From Arion vulgaris (Eukaryota > Mollusca > Gastropoda > Stylommatophora > Arionidae): DNA of 64,000 bases. Within the stretch, counting starts at the first letter, position 1; the number at the start of each line of letters is the position of its first letter. A model generated the notes under the pieces. The model searched no databases. It was not told the DNA's origin and saw only the letters and a program-made list of their open reading frames with translations. The stretch is from the NCBI GenBank assembly GCA_020796225.1, contig CM036758.1, forward strand, positions 27,451,897 through 27,515,896, given 5' to 3'. This document shows positions 23,301 to 35,405 of the stretch, in pieces. A program made the translations under genes and the position numbers.

Positions 23301-24113
23301 TATCCAATGCACCCCCAAATAAACAGCTATGGTAGGGACAGATTGAAAAGGAGTAGCTTCATGGTAAACTCCAAAGAGCTTGCCCACGTAGACCCAATAT
23401 TGGCACAGGCTCAACCAAGACACATACAACCAGCCAGTACCTCTCCTCCCTGATCATACAGGCTCCCAGAGCTGGATACCCTCAATGCAGCTGCAAAAAT
23501 GGCACAAATATGAAACAAATGCATGGAAAAATTGTTCTTTTGGTCTGCTATCGCAGCATTGAAATCTGAAAGGAACACAGAACTAAGTGATCTCAGGTCA
23601 ACCGTAGCCCAGTTGGCCCAAGATTCTGAGAGTGTAGTAATCCTGTGGATACCCTCGCACTGCAAGCACAATGGAGATGAATATGCTGACAGACTGGCTA
23701 AAGAGGGAGCAGGGATGTCTCAAGATGACAACCTGGTCAGCTAGGAAGAAGCAAAAAACATCGAGGGAGGGAACTACACAACAAAGTAGAAAAAAACACA
23801 TAAAACACAAAACGCATGATGGATATTACCAACTGCCAAGAAGAGACCACATTCATCATACTTCGCCTCCGGACGGGTCACAAGAGAATGAGAACAGAAC
23901 TAGATTCAAGATAGACAGAAATGACCTGTGCCCTTGTGGTTTGGCGAATATGACGACAGAGCACGTCCTACAGAACTGCCGGCAGTACGCAGACATGAGA
24001 AGAAAGAGGTGGCCCACTTGACAAGGTCCAAGAAAACTGTATAGCTTGGCTGATAGGGGCCTTTTTTAGAGAATCCGAAATCCAAGTCTAGTGAGAGTGC
24101 AGAGGAAGAAGAA
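20324..24113 (+). mobile_element. Jockey-like LINE nested in hAT 1
   Basis: Plus-strand LINE with a leader of uncertain extent (20324-20840). Endonuclease: CIQETHINP about 20850 and SPDLVFATGDIAHNLDR at 21242-21292. RT: SPGKDDITNEML about 21790, PSEWKEAITVP about 21895, IYADDMALW about 22433. RNase H: VVILWIPSHCKHNGDEYADRL about 23634-23697. A C-terminal cysteine block CPCGLANMTTEH lies at about 23930. RNase H plus this tail is typical of Jockey/I-type LINEs. Many stops; dead. The 3' end has a gaggaagaagaaaa tail. A SINE splits the RT at 22474-22721. The 20251-20589 open frame at its start is not assigned. Confidence 0.75.
22474..22721 (-). mobile_element. SINE with gtcgtaagaggcgact core nested in LINE
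   Basis: A 248 bp minus-strand insertion with 12-bp target duplications acgagaagaatc (22462-22473 and 22722-22733). The 5' head (gcccgtgtggtgccagg) and core (catgtcgtaagaggcgact) match the SINE at 9919, but the 3' body is different. The family therefore has at least two body types. Confidence 0.85.
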
Positions 24114-24652
24114 AATGTACAAATAACAGAATTATTACTGGAGGAAGAGTTGATAGAATTGTCAACAAATGAAGAGATGAAATGAAAAATTGAATAATGG
24201 ATATCAAGAATTGTGTCTACAAAGTTAATTCCAATATTATATCTACCCTAATGGGCTGCAGAAAGAAGTTGTTTATTGTATTCCCATGACCCTATTTAGC
24301 TGAAAGAGGATTTATAATTGTCACCAGACTATTCACAAAGAACCGAAACCAATTGCCAATAGAGAAATGCGGTGATTTAAAATTATAGATGACAAAAATA
24401 TCATCAAACATCGAAAAATTAGTTTCATCACATCAAGCTCAGCTTTAATTAATACACTATAACATAAATTGTGTCAATGATACTGTGAGAGTACAGTAAT
24501 ATTGGTATTAACTTCTAATAAAGTAACTGAAAAATATGTCCTTGTTTTTCAATTTATAGTATGTACAATATAATTTATTAAAGGGGGCAGTAGCGAATTA
24601 TTCACTAAAAAGGGGCGCTCATTCCAAAAGGTTGGGAACTTATGGTCTAGAG

Positions 24653-26487
24653 AGACCAACAACTTTCCATTCTCACACAGTAGATGTTGAAGTGTAAGTA
24701 TGCTTACTGTTCTTGTAGCTAGCTGGTTAAACGCACTGCTCAATCTGTCCCTCTCTCTCTGCTTGTATATTGTGTAATTCCAAACACATTAAATTCCGAG
24801 ACAACATGAAACAGGTCTCTTTGTATTGTAAAACAAGTGTTCTAATCACCGTGCAAAAGCTCGTCCTTACAAATACACCTTTCTTTCGTTACGGCACCTG
24901 TTTGTGGCAGTAAAAAAAAACTCTCTTTCGTCACGGCACCTGTTTGTATTTAGTGGACTTTCACTTCTGGCAATCTCCGCCACTCAATATTAGAATTATT
25001 AAGTTTCATGCAATATGAAAAAAGCAAGAATCAAGCACAGATTACATTGACAAAAAGGTTGGTAACGACACATACATTTCAGTAAATTAAAAACATAAGA
25101 TTTATTTATATTTCTTCAAATTATGCCATACAGAACGCATCCCAATTTAATAATTCCTTATAAAATTTAACATCTATAAAAGAATGTTCCTCTCCTCTTC
25201 CTTTCGCACTATTTCTCTCTCTTCTAAAGGTCTCACTTAATAATTTCAACAATTCCACTTGTCTTTATATCAACAACAAACAAAACATATCTCAATTTAC
25301 AAGTTCTGTACCACTCGACACATAAATACAATACCATTCCCTGGGTTCTTTCTTCCTGTATATCTCATATCTGTAACCATTCTCTCCTTCTCTTTCTCAT
25401 CGTCCGTCTCTAACTAACCGTTAATTCCCTCCGTCTAACTCTAACGGTCATCTTTCTTCTAATAGTCTATATATACATTCTAACTACTTATTCAGAACCT
25501 CCCTACTAACTGGTTTGGGTCCCTCTAACTGTCTATCCTCTCTCTCTCACTCTCTGTCAATCTATATACTCAACTATATGTGTCCAACTGTCCATGTCCT
25601 TCCGACTGTCGTTATCCTCTCACTACCGGTCTACATCCTACCCCATGTCTGTCTCTAGCTAAGTGTCCAGCCTAGTTACTACAAATTACGTCATTTCATT
25701 ACTCTCTTTCAAAGGCCGTGAGTTCCAGTTCGCTTTTATATTTGATTTTCCCAGTGACCACTCTGTCACATACCTAACCCAACCATTTAAGGAAATTTTC
25801 GTTATATCTTGAAATTTCTGACCATGTCCTCTCAATCTTTGGACTTCCTCATAGTCTGGTACTTCTTCTCTCTCTTTTCTGTCACATAATGGAGTTCCCC
25901 TGTGACCACTCTGTCACAACTGGACAATGTCAGCATTTATTATATCTGTGAGATCTAATAATAGATTACTTGTGTGCGTGCTCTGGAAATAAATCCTCCT
26001 CATTATCACCTTCTTCATCGTCATTATCTTTACGATTATTTCTATAAGCATCATGCAAGGAGAGAAGAGTAATGAATTAATCGCATGACCTATAAGGGGA
26101 CAATACTAACAATGTTATACGAAACCGTAAATGTCTCGTTTGTCTCCCTTTTCAAAAGGTACACCAGGTTGTGTCCCCCTGACACAAAGAATTATACTAG
26201 CGATATCTACCGCCAGGGTCTCAAACGCTGGACAAGTTAATGAGTAAGGGCAAGACAAAGGACCATATGGGCAAGCCGGAAATAGGTAAATGTTAAAGAA
26301 AACAAAGCTGGCGAAATGTCTGTTTTCTTCGGATTAACCCAGCTGCAGGTTGAATGAAATGGTGAAACACATGAAGATCAGTCAGAAGGTAATGCAACTA
26401 GATACTTTTGTCAGTGAATAATTAAGATAGAAGCATGAAAGTTTGCACACATAAAATTTGAAAAAAAATCTCTATTGTTTATACGAC
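24653..26487. other. Non-coding, pyrimidine-rich, unassigned
   Basis: About 1.8 kb with no ORF support. Internal features are a 17-base near-duplicate around cggcacctgtttgt (about 24892 and 24937) and a gtgaccactctgtcaca block present twice (about 25755 and 25900). I considered an LTR but found no TG..CA ends, primer site or coding part. It separates hAT 1 from the tandem units B and C. Confidence 0.4.
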
Positions 26488-26758
26488 ATTGCACTACTTT
26501 TAGTCTATTTGAACAGCTATAGTAATCAGTTAAATATGGCGTGTGTGAGAAACTTACAAACAGTGAATTGTAATAAAATTTCGGGTTGTAAAAAAAGAGA
26601 ACCTATGGTGAACATTCTCAAATATTGATGTGCTGTATATGGTGGATGCACATTCAATAGTAATACCGTCAGGCTAAGAGAGATAAAGTTTCATAAAGTA
26701 AAAATACGGATCTGCATGAACTTCTGCGCTATGGATGTTCTGAAATGGTTACCAGGTA

Positions 26759-27657
26759 CGCCGTCAATAGACACAACATTTAGCCGCCGTTTTGAAAACC
26801 GGAAGACATTTGTAATTTGAAGAATGCTCTATGACCCAATCTAGAGTGGTCATATTGAGTACATTCTGAAAACATTGCAAAATCTTCTTTTCGTGCTTCC
26901 AAATGTTGGCTATAAACCAGAATATCGACATAAGTTGTTTCCAGTGAAGAAAGATTTGAAAAATGATAAAATTTGCAAATTTCAATACAACGCAAGTTTT
27001 AACATGAACGCAGAAATAATTGCTCTTGCTTAGATCAAATTAGAATCATTTACTTACAGTTGTAAGTTCGTTTCATTAAATTTGTTGTATAAATCTGTCA
27101 GATAAGCAATATTGCTATAACCTTTCAATAAAACCTATCTAAAAGAATCATTTTTGTTTTTCCAAGAAACTTTGTAATTGATTCAAAGAGTTCCTAACAT
27201 CATTTTAGAGAGGTACCTGTTGACAGTCAACAAATTTATGTTTGCAATAGTAAACGATTGAAGTCTCTCGTTGTTTTCATCACAAAGCTTTCTAAATAAT
27301 CTTTCATCGAGAGTATTGTCTTCTGTTCACATTAACTGATGTAATTGCATACTGTAATGTGCGATGACGGCAATTACTAAGATTTTGTTTGAGAAAACGT
27401 TATCGATGAATTACACAATGCACGGCGACTAATACGTTAAATATAGATTTTTCTTTATTGTCCGCTTCTAATGTTCTTGGAAATAAACGTTTTTGACAAA
27501 TGTTTTCATCTTCTATGAAGCGAACATGCGGGACTGAATTTTCAGCTTAAGGGGCGGCGGATGGTCCTCAGTGCCCCCGAAATTTACTTTTCAACACAGC
27601 GCCCCTTCCAACTTCTCAGCGCCCCAGTGGGCGGTACCGCCTCGCTGGGAACCTATG
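26759..27657 (-). mobile_element. hAT 1 5' half, unit B
   Basis: Minus-strand copy of 19420-20323: terminal sequence to the gctgggaacctatg end at 27657, then ctctagac outside. Encodes the FYHFSNLSSLETTYVDIL and HLEARKEDFAMFSE blocks in one partly open frame (26780-26995). The 3' half of the transposon is missing; the break is at the same base as the edge of arm A. Confidence 0.8.
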
Positions 27658-29135
27658 CTCTAGACTATTATTATGTCGGTTCAGTAATCAATAGACATTC
27701 TTTACTGATGTAGCAAGACTACAGAGATTAATTAGTTAACTCTTCCGATTGTCATCATCAATAGACATTCCTTACTGACGTAGCAAGATTACAAAGATTA
27801 ATTAGTTAACTCTTCCGATTGTCATCATCAATAGACATTCCTTACTGACGTAGCAAGACTACAGAGATTAATTAGTTAGCTCTTCCGAGACATTATAAAA
27901 TTGACAGTTCCTTATGTACTTCGTCAAGTGCAGAGATGTAGATGTTCTAAACATACAAAATGCATTTTCTATTTTCTGACTAAAAAGACCACAGTCTGAG
28001 ACAGCTGTATGAAACAGAAAAAGAGCAACTAAAAGTAAGAACATGAAATGTAAGGATACTGTACCAGAAGTGGAAGCTAAATAATTTGATGCTATAGTGT
28101 TTCAAAATGATTTTCCGCGAGGAAAATTTAATATCTCTGCAACCGCTTGACCGTAATTGTTGTAACTTTACATATGATCTAATGATCGTAATGTCCCGAG
28201 GTTGATATTTTTTTTTACTCAATAACAAACGTATGGTTTAAAATTTACTTTATGTAAAGTATATAAAAGTGACCATCTCCTTAGCCAACCATATAATGAG
28301 AAGTATTACCCTTCATATTTGTGAGATGTTGCAAGTTCCACGACTTGCACGTTTTTCACGTGGTTTTCCCGATTTTAATCGCTTTATCGCACTTTAAAAA
28401 ATGTATAATGATCCTTCCGGTGTGTTTCATATAATTATTTACTTAGAAGGTGAAGATCTTCGAAGTTGAGTGAAAATACCGATAACAAAAGAACTGACAG
28501 AACATATGAGTGGATGCTGGACATATAGTGATAGAAAAATACTGTTAAAACTCAAAGTTAAACTATTCAACATTGCGGTCATTCAAATATATGCACCAAC
28601 TCAACATTATTTTTAAAAAGTGGAAATTGAATAATGAGATATAGAACATATATAGTGACAATCTCAGTAGAGTATATATAGAGACCAGCAATCATTTTTA
28701 TAAAGCCATAGTAAATACTAGAAAATGAGGTAAGAGACGATATTAATTAAGAGAGGCCCACAGAACAGAACTGCAAAGAATTGATAGAATAACAGCAGAG
28801 TCAATACAGGCTTGTGGAGAAATTGAAGTAACCTGAATACATTACATCTTCAAGAAGGTATGGAAAGAAAGAACTGTTCCTTCAGATTGGCAAAAAGCTA
28901 TTATATTAATAAGATTGTAGTACATACAGAGGTTTAGCCTTCTTAAACCATGAGGGAAAATGTTTGCAAGAGTTCTAGAGCAGCAAAAAAGACCAACAAT
29001 TGGGAAACCAACACTTAGTACACAATAGTTTGGGTTTAGAAAAATAAAAGGGTACACAAATGTAATATTTGCCCTACGGCAAATTAGTGAAAAAGACAAC
29101 AGAATAGAATAAAAGTTCAGTACTGGTGTTGTACC
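27658..29135 (+). mobile_element. LINE family U, unit B
   Basis: Plus-strand counterpart of 17936-19419 with three 70-bp leader repeats (27690-27890), the endonuclease start, a Sailor derivative, the IYAPTQ block, and an RT start ending at ISEKDNRIE. A single-base change makes RRLNLCMYYN on the shadow frame where A and C have RRLSLCMYYN. Confidence 0.7.
28095..28430. mobile_element. Sailor-1 derived remnant, unit B
   Basis: Starts tagtgtttcaaaa after TA (28093-94), with the cg of the tip lost relative to the A and C copies. Ends near ggtgtgtttcat. No transposase. Confidence 0.65.
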
Positions 29136-29139
29136 CACT

Positions 29140-29310
29140 TCTTTCGATGCCTTCAGTTTTAAAACTATTCTTCGTTATACTTCTAGCATTCTACGTAGAC
29201 AATGTTCATCTCTGTACTGACTAGTTTGGTTTTTTTTGTCGCTTGATATGAGGGTCCAGGTTTGGCTCTGATAGCATAATGCTGGGAGAAGAAATTGTAT
29301 TATCTATATT
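29140..29310 (-). mobile_element. LINE V fragment, unit B
   Basis: Inverted copy of 17755-17935; minus strand reads into GTTPVLNF. Borders LINE U in the opposite orientation. Confidence 0.5.
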
Positions 29311-29692
29311 AGGGAAGACTGCATTACAACTATGTAGCAATGTCGAAACACGTAAAACCATAATACTGTAGTTTTATATAACACAAAAAACAATAACAAC
29401 ATCAATACACAGCAACGCATCAGGCTTTATTTTTACGTGTTTTGAAAACAAAATTGTATTGAACAATGTTCTTTTAGTGTTCATGTTAACATATAAATGA
29501 ATGCCAAGTAGGAATACAAACACATTGTGAGACTACATGGAGTGGGGGGAAAATAACACAGAAGATAGACGTGTAACATTCTGTGAGAACTAAACAAATT
29601 ATAAATTTGGACGATTCTTGGCGTTAGCAAAAGAAATATTATTTATTTATTTATTATAAAAGACAGATTTTTAATTATGTAAAGAAAGAAAC

Positions 29693-30834
29693 CGCCGAGT
29701 GGTTACGGGGCCCACATTGGGGATGTAAAGAATATAACCAATGTCACCTGCCATGCATGTCGTAAGAGGCGACTAAGGAGGTTGGTCGTGGGGCTGGCTA
29801 CCCCAAACCGTAAAAACACCAGATAGCTACAGAAACCACAGCCAAGAAAATTCAAAGCTCGCCACCCGAGGATAAAAGAGGGACCCCAAATAGTGGGACT
29901 CATGAAGCGACCCGGTGAAATTCGAAAGAAAATTGGGCTGCCGACTCACCTTCTTTCAACCCGGAAGATCCCCAGGTTTGGCACCTGGAATGTCCGCACG
30001 ATGTTCGAAACTGGGAAGACGGCACAGGTGGTACGGGAAATGAGGACATATGGACTGGCCATCCTGGGACTGGGCGACACAAGATGGACAAAGGCAGGAC
30101 ATACTAGACTTATAACGGGGGAATCAATACTGTTCTCCGGAAGAGAGAAGGAAGAAGAAGCACCACACATAGAGGGAGTAGTATTGATGTTTATCAAATA
30201 AGAACAAAAGTCATTAATTGAATGGGAGTCGTTGGTACCAAGAATGATCCGGGCAACCTTTTAAAACATCCAATGCAAAAATTAAACTGAACATAGTCCA
30301 ATGCTACGCCCCAACAAATGACAGTAAAGAACAAATAAAAGAAGAGTTTTACAACAAGTTACAGGGTGTATTAGGCAAATTTAAAAAAAATGTCAAGTCT
30401 GTCCTTCTGTATGGAGCGGAGACATGGAGAACGACTAAGGTGAACACCAAAAAGCTGCAGACATTCACTAATAGATGCCTACGCAGGATACTCCATTTGA
30501 GATGGTATGATAAGACCACAAACCGAGAACTGTGGGATAGGGCAGGACAACGGCAGGTGGAACAGGAGATAATGAGCAGAAGGTGGCGATGGATAGGACA
30601 CACACTGAGGAAACCCCTGACAGCATCCTGAGACAGACTCTCCGATGGAACCCCAGGGCAATAGAAGTAAGGGAAGACCCAGAAACACCTGGAGACGTGA
30701 GTTAGACATGGAATGCAAGAGGACGGGGAGAGAGTGGCGAGATCTGGAAAAGATGGCCTTGGATAGGCGAGCTTTGAAGGTCTTGGTTGCGGACCTATGC
30801 TCCCTAGGGGCGAAGGGTGAAGAAGAAGAAGAAG
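29693..30834 (+). mobile_element. Internally deleted LINE, unit B
   Basis: A 1.14 kb element with 12-bp flanking duplications aaagaaagaaac (29681-29692 and 30835-30846). It has the gccgagtggttacgg head and gtcgtaagaggcgact core, then a 102-residue open frame starting MKRPGEIRKKIGLPT with GTWNVRTMFETGKT and ILGLGDTRWT. This is the APE endonuclease N terminus, often annotated 'craniofacial development protein 2-like'. At about 30385 it jumps to the ORF2 C-terminal part (YGAETWRTTK, FTNRCLRRILHLRWYD, RGRPRNTWRRELDMEC) and ends in a gaagaagaag tail. RT is entirely absent. Confidence 0.85.
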
Positions 30835-30849
30835 AAAGAAAGAAACACA

Positions 30850-31137
30850 TCAAAGCCAAAGACTGGAATGGAAAGAAACAGTTACATTCCAGTGATAATC
30901 CAGATGCGCATAAAGCTTTAAAGACAAGGAAATAAAAATAATCAAGATTTTGAAGTGGACAAAATAGCATTACGACAGCTACTTATATATAAATAATATT
31001 TTCTACAAGTGAGAAATAATAGATTTGAAAAAATAGTAAATATTCATAGATTTGAATAATACTTGAGATTAATTAATAGATTAGTAGAATAGTATATATG
31101 CATAATTTAGATTAATTGTAGATGTTCATAGAATAGA
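30850..31137. repeat. Degenerate 26-bp-satellite-like sequence, unit B
   Basis: AT-rich sequence with motifs agattagtagaatagta and gttcatagaatagaat that resemble the inverse of the 26-bp satellite at 57420-59030. It continues beyond the LINE insertion at 31650-31720. Confidence 0.5.
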
Positions 31138-31650
31138 ATCATCATTAAATAGATTGTCCTGAGCAGAACTTTGCCACCCCAACAATCCTCCGGAATTTCT
31201 TTCTCTCATTGGCCAGATGTCCTGCCTCTGCAGCCGTTATGTTTAAACCATCAGCTACATCCTAAATCCATCTTCTCTGTGGTCTTCCTCTTCTCTTTGC
31301 CGATATGCCTCCTTCCATGATGGTTTTCTCCAGCCCTTCATGTCTTTTTATATGTCCAAAATATCTACATTTTCTCTTTCTTATGTTTAGCATCAGCCAG
31401 TTTTCTTTGATTTTGAGTTCTTTCTGGATATATCTATTTGTTCTCTTCTCTGTCCAAGATATACGGAGTACTCTTCTGTAACACTTATATTCAAAAACAC
31501 ATATTTGTTTTTCACTGTTTTTTAAAATGTCAATTCTTCATACACATAAGTTGCCACTGGGAATATGCATGCTCTTAGTATTCTGATCTTTTTTTTCTTA
31601 TCAGTTCCATTCCATACTGTTTTTAGTTGTTTAATGTTTTGTAAAGCCAT
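31138..31650 (-). mobile_element. RTE-like LINE 3' end, unit B
   Basis: Minus-strand LINE tail, matching 2045-2480 in block order, with an aatgatgat-type 3' end at 31138. Frames are broken. It lies within satellite-like sequence. Confidence 0.65.
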
Positions 31651-31859
31651 GTGTGTTCTTCTTTTAATTTGAAAGATTAGAATATTAGTAGATATTCATA
31701 GATTAGTATAATAGTTTTAGATATACTTATATAATGTCACCACATAATGTAATGACGACTATGAAATGAAAATAATATTGCTGACGTTATTTATTAACGT
31801 AACCATAAACCAATATGCTTGCAGACATATTGGTGCTGATCATTTATTTGTCATTTGTG

Positions 31860-32225
31860 TCCCCCCCCCCTGGAAGTCTCTTATATCTGTGTAGTATTAA
31901 TTAGTTTATTTAACATTTGCTTTCACCTGGAAGTCTCGTATATCTATGTAGTACTTATGCATTTATTTAACATGTATGCTCCCCTGGAAGTCTCATATAT
32001 CTATGTATTTATTTAACATTTATGCTCCCCTGGTAGTCTCTTATATCTGTGTAGTATTAATTAGTTTATTTAACATGTATGCTCCTGAAGTCTCATATAT
32101 CTATGTATTTATTTAACTTTATGCTCCCTGGCAGTCTCTTATATTTGTGTAGTATTAATTAGTTTATTTAACATTTATGCTCCCCTGGCAGTCTCTTATA
32201 TTTGTGTAGTATTAATTAGGTTTTT
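31860..32225. repeat. 57-bp minisatellite, unit B
   Basis: About seven imperfect copies of a 57-bp unit containing attaattagtttatttaaca and ctggcagtctcttatat. Unit lengths vary by deletion. Two related units in reverse orientation lie at 57100-57215. Confidence 0.85.
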
Positions 32226-32393
32226 TTAATGTATTATCTTCTGTCTAAAAGGAAGAATGTAAGCCCTTGAACCAATCAGGAGCTTTGAAACAGACAGCAA
32301 TAATCCATCACACCTTTATAAATAAGTTGGATTTTGTTACAAGTGTTAATTCTTGGGTTTTATTTTTATTTTTGTTGGCTTGCATGCTCTGAT

Positions 32394-32574
32394 ATAACTA
32401 AGAATAACTATATAACAAAGAATAACTATATAACTAAGAATAACTATATAACTAAGAATAACTATATAACAAAGAATAACTATATAACTAAGAATAACTA
32501 TATAACTAAGAATAACTATATAACTAAGAATAACTATATAACTAAGAATAACTATATAACTAAGAATAACTATA
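32394..32574. repeat. 18-bp minisatellite, unit B
   Basis: About ten copies of aactaagaataactatat. The 120-residue open frame with repeated ITKNNY is produced by this array. Confidence 0.9.
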
Positions 32575-32843
32575 TTGCACTACTTTTAGTCTATTTGAAC
32601 AGCTATAGTAATCAATTAAAAATGGCGTGTGTGAGAAACTTACAAACAGTGAATTGTAATAAAATTTCAGGTTGTAAAAAAGAGAACCTATTGTGAACAT
32701 TCTCAAATATTGATGTGCTGTATATGGTGGATGCAAATTCAATAGTAATACCGTCAGGCTAAGAGAGATAAAGTTTCATAAAGTAAAAATACGGATCTGC
32801 ATGAACTTCTGCGCTATGGATGTTCTGAAATGGTTACCAGGTA

Positions 32844-33745
32844 CGCCGTCAATAGACACAACATTTAGCCGCCGTTTTGAAAACCGGAAGACATTTGTAA
32901 TTTGAAGAATGCTCTATGACCCAATCTAGAGTGGTCATATTGAGTACATTCTGAAAACATTGCAAAATCTTCTTTTCGTGCTTCCAAATGTTGGCTATAA
33001 ACCAGAATATCGACATAAGTTGTTTCCAGTGAAGAAAGATTTGAAAAATGATAAAATTTTCAAATTTCAATACAACGCAAGTTTTAACATGAACGCAGAA
33101 ATAATTGCTCTTGCTTAGATCAAATTAGAATCATTTACTTACAGTTGTAAGTTCGTTTCATTAAATTTGTTGTATAAATATGTCAGATAAGCAATATTGC
33201 TATAACCTTTCAATAAAACCTATCTAAAAGAATCATTTTTGTTTTTCCAAAAAACTTTGTAATTGATTCAAAGAGTTCCTAACATCATTTTAGAGAGGTA
33301 CCTGTTGACAGTCAACAAATTTATGTTTGCAATAGTAAACGATTGAAGTCTCTCGTTGTTTTCATCACAAAGCTTTCTAAATAATCTTTCATCGAGAGTA
33401 TTGTCTTCTGTTCACATTAACTGATGTAATTGCATACTGTAATGTGCGATGACGGCAATTACTAAGATTTTGTGTGAGAAAACGTTATCGATGAATTACA
33501 CAATGCACGGCGACTAATACGTTAAATATAGATTTTTCTTTATTGTCCGCTTCTAATGTTCTTGGAAATAAACGTTTTTGACAAATGTTTTCATCTTCTA
33601 TGAAGCGAACATGCGGGACTGAATTTTCAGCTTAAGGGGGCGGCGGATGGTCCTCAGCGCCCCCCGAAATTTACTTTTCAACACAGCGCCCCCTTCCAAC
33701 TTCTCAGCGCCCCAGTGGGTGGTACCGCCCTGTTGGGAACCTATG
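32844..33745 (-). mobile_element. hAT 1 5' half, unit C
   Basis: As in unit B; ends with gttgggaacctatg at 33745. Broken at the same internal base as in B. Confidence 0.8.
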
Positions 33746-35235
33746 CTCTAGACTATTATTATGTTGGTTCAGTAATCAATAGACATTCCTTACTGATGTA
33801 GCAAGACTACAGAGATTAATTAGTTAACTCTTCCGATTGACATCATCAATAGACATTCCTTACTAACGTAGCAAGATTACAAAGATTAATTAGTTAACTC
33901 TTCCGATTGACATCATCAATAGACATTCCTTACTGACGTAGCAAGACTACAGAGATTAATTAGTTAGCTCTTCTGACAGACATTATAAAAAATTGGACAA
34001 GTTCTTCTTATGTGTTTCTTCCGTCAGTGCAGAGATGTAGCATGTTACTAACACACAAAATGCATTTTCTTCATTTCGACTAAAAGACCACAGTCTGAGA
34101 ACAGTTGTATGAAAACTAGAAAGAGACAACTAAAAGTAAGAACATGAAATGTAAGGATACTGTACCAGAAGTGGAAGCTAAATAATTTGATGTTATAGTG
34201 CGTTTCAAAATGATTTTCCGCGAGGAAAATTTAATATCTCTGCAACCGCTTGACCGTAATTGTTGTAACTTTACATATGATCTAATGATCGTAATGTCCC
34301 GAGGTTGATATTTTTTACTCAATAACAAACGTATGGTTTAAAATTTACTTTATGTAAAGTATATAAAAGTGACCATCTCCTTAGCCAACCATATAATGAG
34401 AAGTATTACCCTTCATATTTGTGAGATGTTGCAAGTTCCACGACTTGCACGTTTTTCACGTGGTTTTCCCGATTTTAATCGCTTTATCGCACTTTAAAAA
34501 ATGTATAATGATCCTTCCGGTGTGTTTCATATAATTATTTACTTAGAAGGTGAAGATCTTCGAAGTTGAGTGAAAATACCGATAACAAAAGAACTGACAG
34601 AACATATGAGTGGATGCTGGACATATAGTGATAGAAAAATACTGTTAAAACTCAAAGTTAAACTATTCAACATTGCGGTCATTCAAATATATGCACCAAC
34701 TCAACATTATTTTTAAAAAGTGGAAATTGAATAATGAGATATAGAACATATATAGTGACAATCTCAGTAGAGTATATATAGAGACCAGCAATCATTTTTA
34801 TAAAGCCATAGTAAATACTAGAAAATGAGGTAAGAGACGATATTAATTAAGAGAGGCCCACAGAACAGAACTGCAAAGAATTGATAGAATAACAGCAGAG
34901 TCAATACAGGCTTGTGGAGAAATTGAAGTAACCTGAATACATTACATCTTCAAGAAGGTATGGAAAGAAAGAACTGTTCCTTCAGATTGGCAAAAAGCTA
35001 TTATATTAATAAGATTGTAGTACATACAGAGGCTTAGCCTTCTTAAACCATGAGGGAAAATGTTTGCAAGAGTTCTAGAGCAGCAAAAAAGACCAACAAT
35101 TGGGAAACCAACACTTAGTACACAATAGTTTGGGTTTAGAAAAATAAAAGGGTACACAAATGTAATATTTGCCCTACGGCAAATTAGTGAAAAAGACAAC
35201 AGAATAGAATAAAAGTTCAGTACTGGTGTTGTACC
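33746..35235 (+). mobile_element. LINE family U, unit C
   Basis: Same structure as in unit B: 70-bp leader repeats, endonuclease start, Sailor derivative, RT start. Confidence 0.7.
34196..34530. mobile_element. Sailor-1 derived remnant, unit C
   Basis: Starts tagtgcgtttcaaaa after TA (34194-95), the full tip of the Sailor at 12765. No transposase. Confidence 0.7.
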
Positions 35236-35239
35236 CACT

Positions 35240-35405
35240 TCTTTCGATGCCTTCAGTTTTAAAACTATTCTTCGTTATACTTCTAGCATTCTACGTAGAC
35301 AATGTTCATCTCTGTACTGACTAGTTTGGTTTTTTTTGTCGCTTGATATGAGGGTCCAGGTTTGGCTCTGATAGTATAATGCTGGGAGAAGAAATTGTAT
35401 TATCT
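35240..35405 (-). mobile_element. LINE V fragment, unit C
   Basis: Same as 29140-29310. Confidence 0.5.

Larger units (their letters stand above)
19412..24652 (+). mobile_element. hAT transposon 1 (ZBED5-like) with 8-bp target duplication
   Basis: The ends catgggttcccaac (19420-19433) and gttgggaacttatg (24631-24644) are inverted repeats with 12 of 14 matching positions. They are flanked by perfect 8-bp duplications gtctagag (19412-19419 and 24645-24652). The transposase runs on the plus strand in broken frames. HCVIHR and LQYAITSVN (about 19660-19755), LDERLFRKLCDENNERLQS, SNIAYLTDLYNKFNETNLQL (about 19966-20028), then HLEARKEDFAMFSE match the ZBED5/SCAND3-like hAT group. After a nested LINE it resumes with ITELLLEEELIELSTNEEM and ends with the dimerisation block AERGFIIVTRLFTKNRNQL and VSSHQAQL (to about 24448). 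Inactive. Confidence 0.85.
26488..32574. repeat. Tandem unit B (6.1 kb)
   Basis: Begins ttgcactacttttagtc and ends in an 18-bp array. The next unit starts with the same sequence at 32575. Offsets of internal landmarks are 6085-6100 bp. Part of the unit (26759-30567) is the inverted copy of arm A. The first 270 bp are absent from A and match no family I recognise. Confidence 0.9.

Noticed and set aside
24653..26487. Possible LTR retrotransposon remnant (pyrimidine-rich, repeated gtgaccactctgtcaca)
   Set aside because: No TG/CA ends, primer-binding site, polypurine tract or gag/pol coding trace; the repeats are too short.
29135..29310. LINE U plus inverted LINE V fragment as another twin-primed insertion
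   Set aside because: The geometry is wrong (direct 5' part followed by inverted 3' part) and no enclosing target duplication was found.
32334..32696. 120-residue ORF with ITKNNY repeats and a hydrophobic start like a signal peptide
   Set aside because: The centre is the 18-bp array and the ends cross the B/C unit junction, so it is not a conserved gene.
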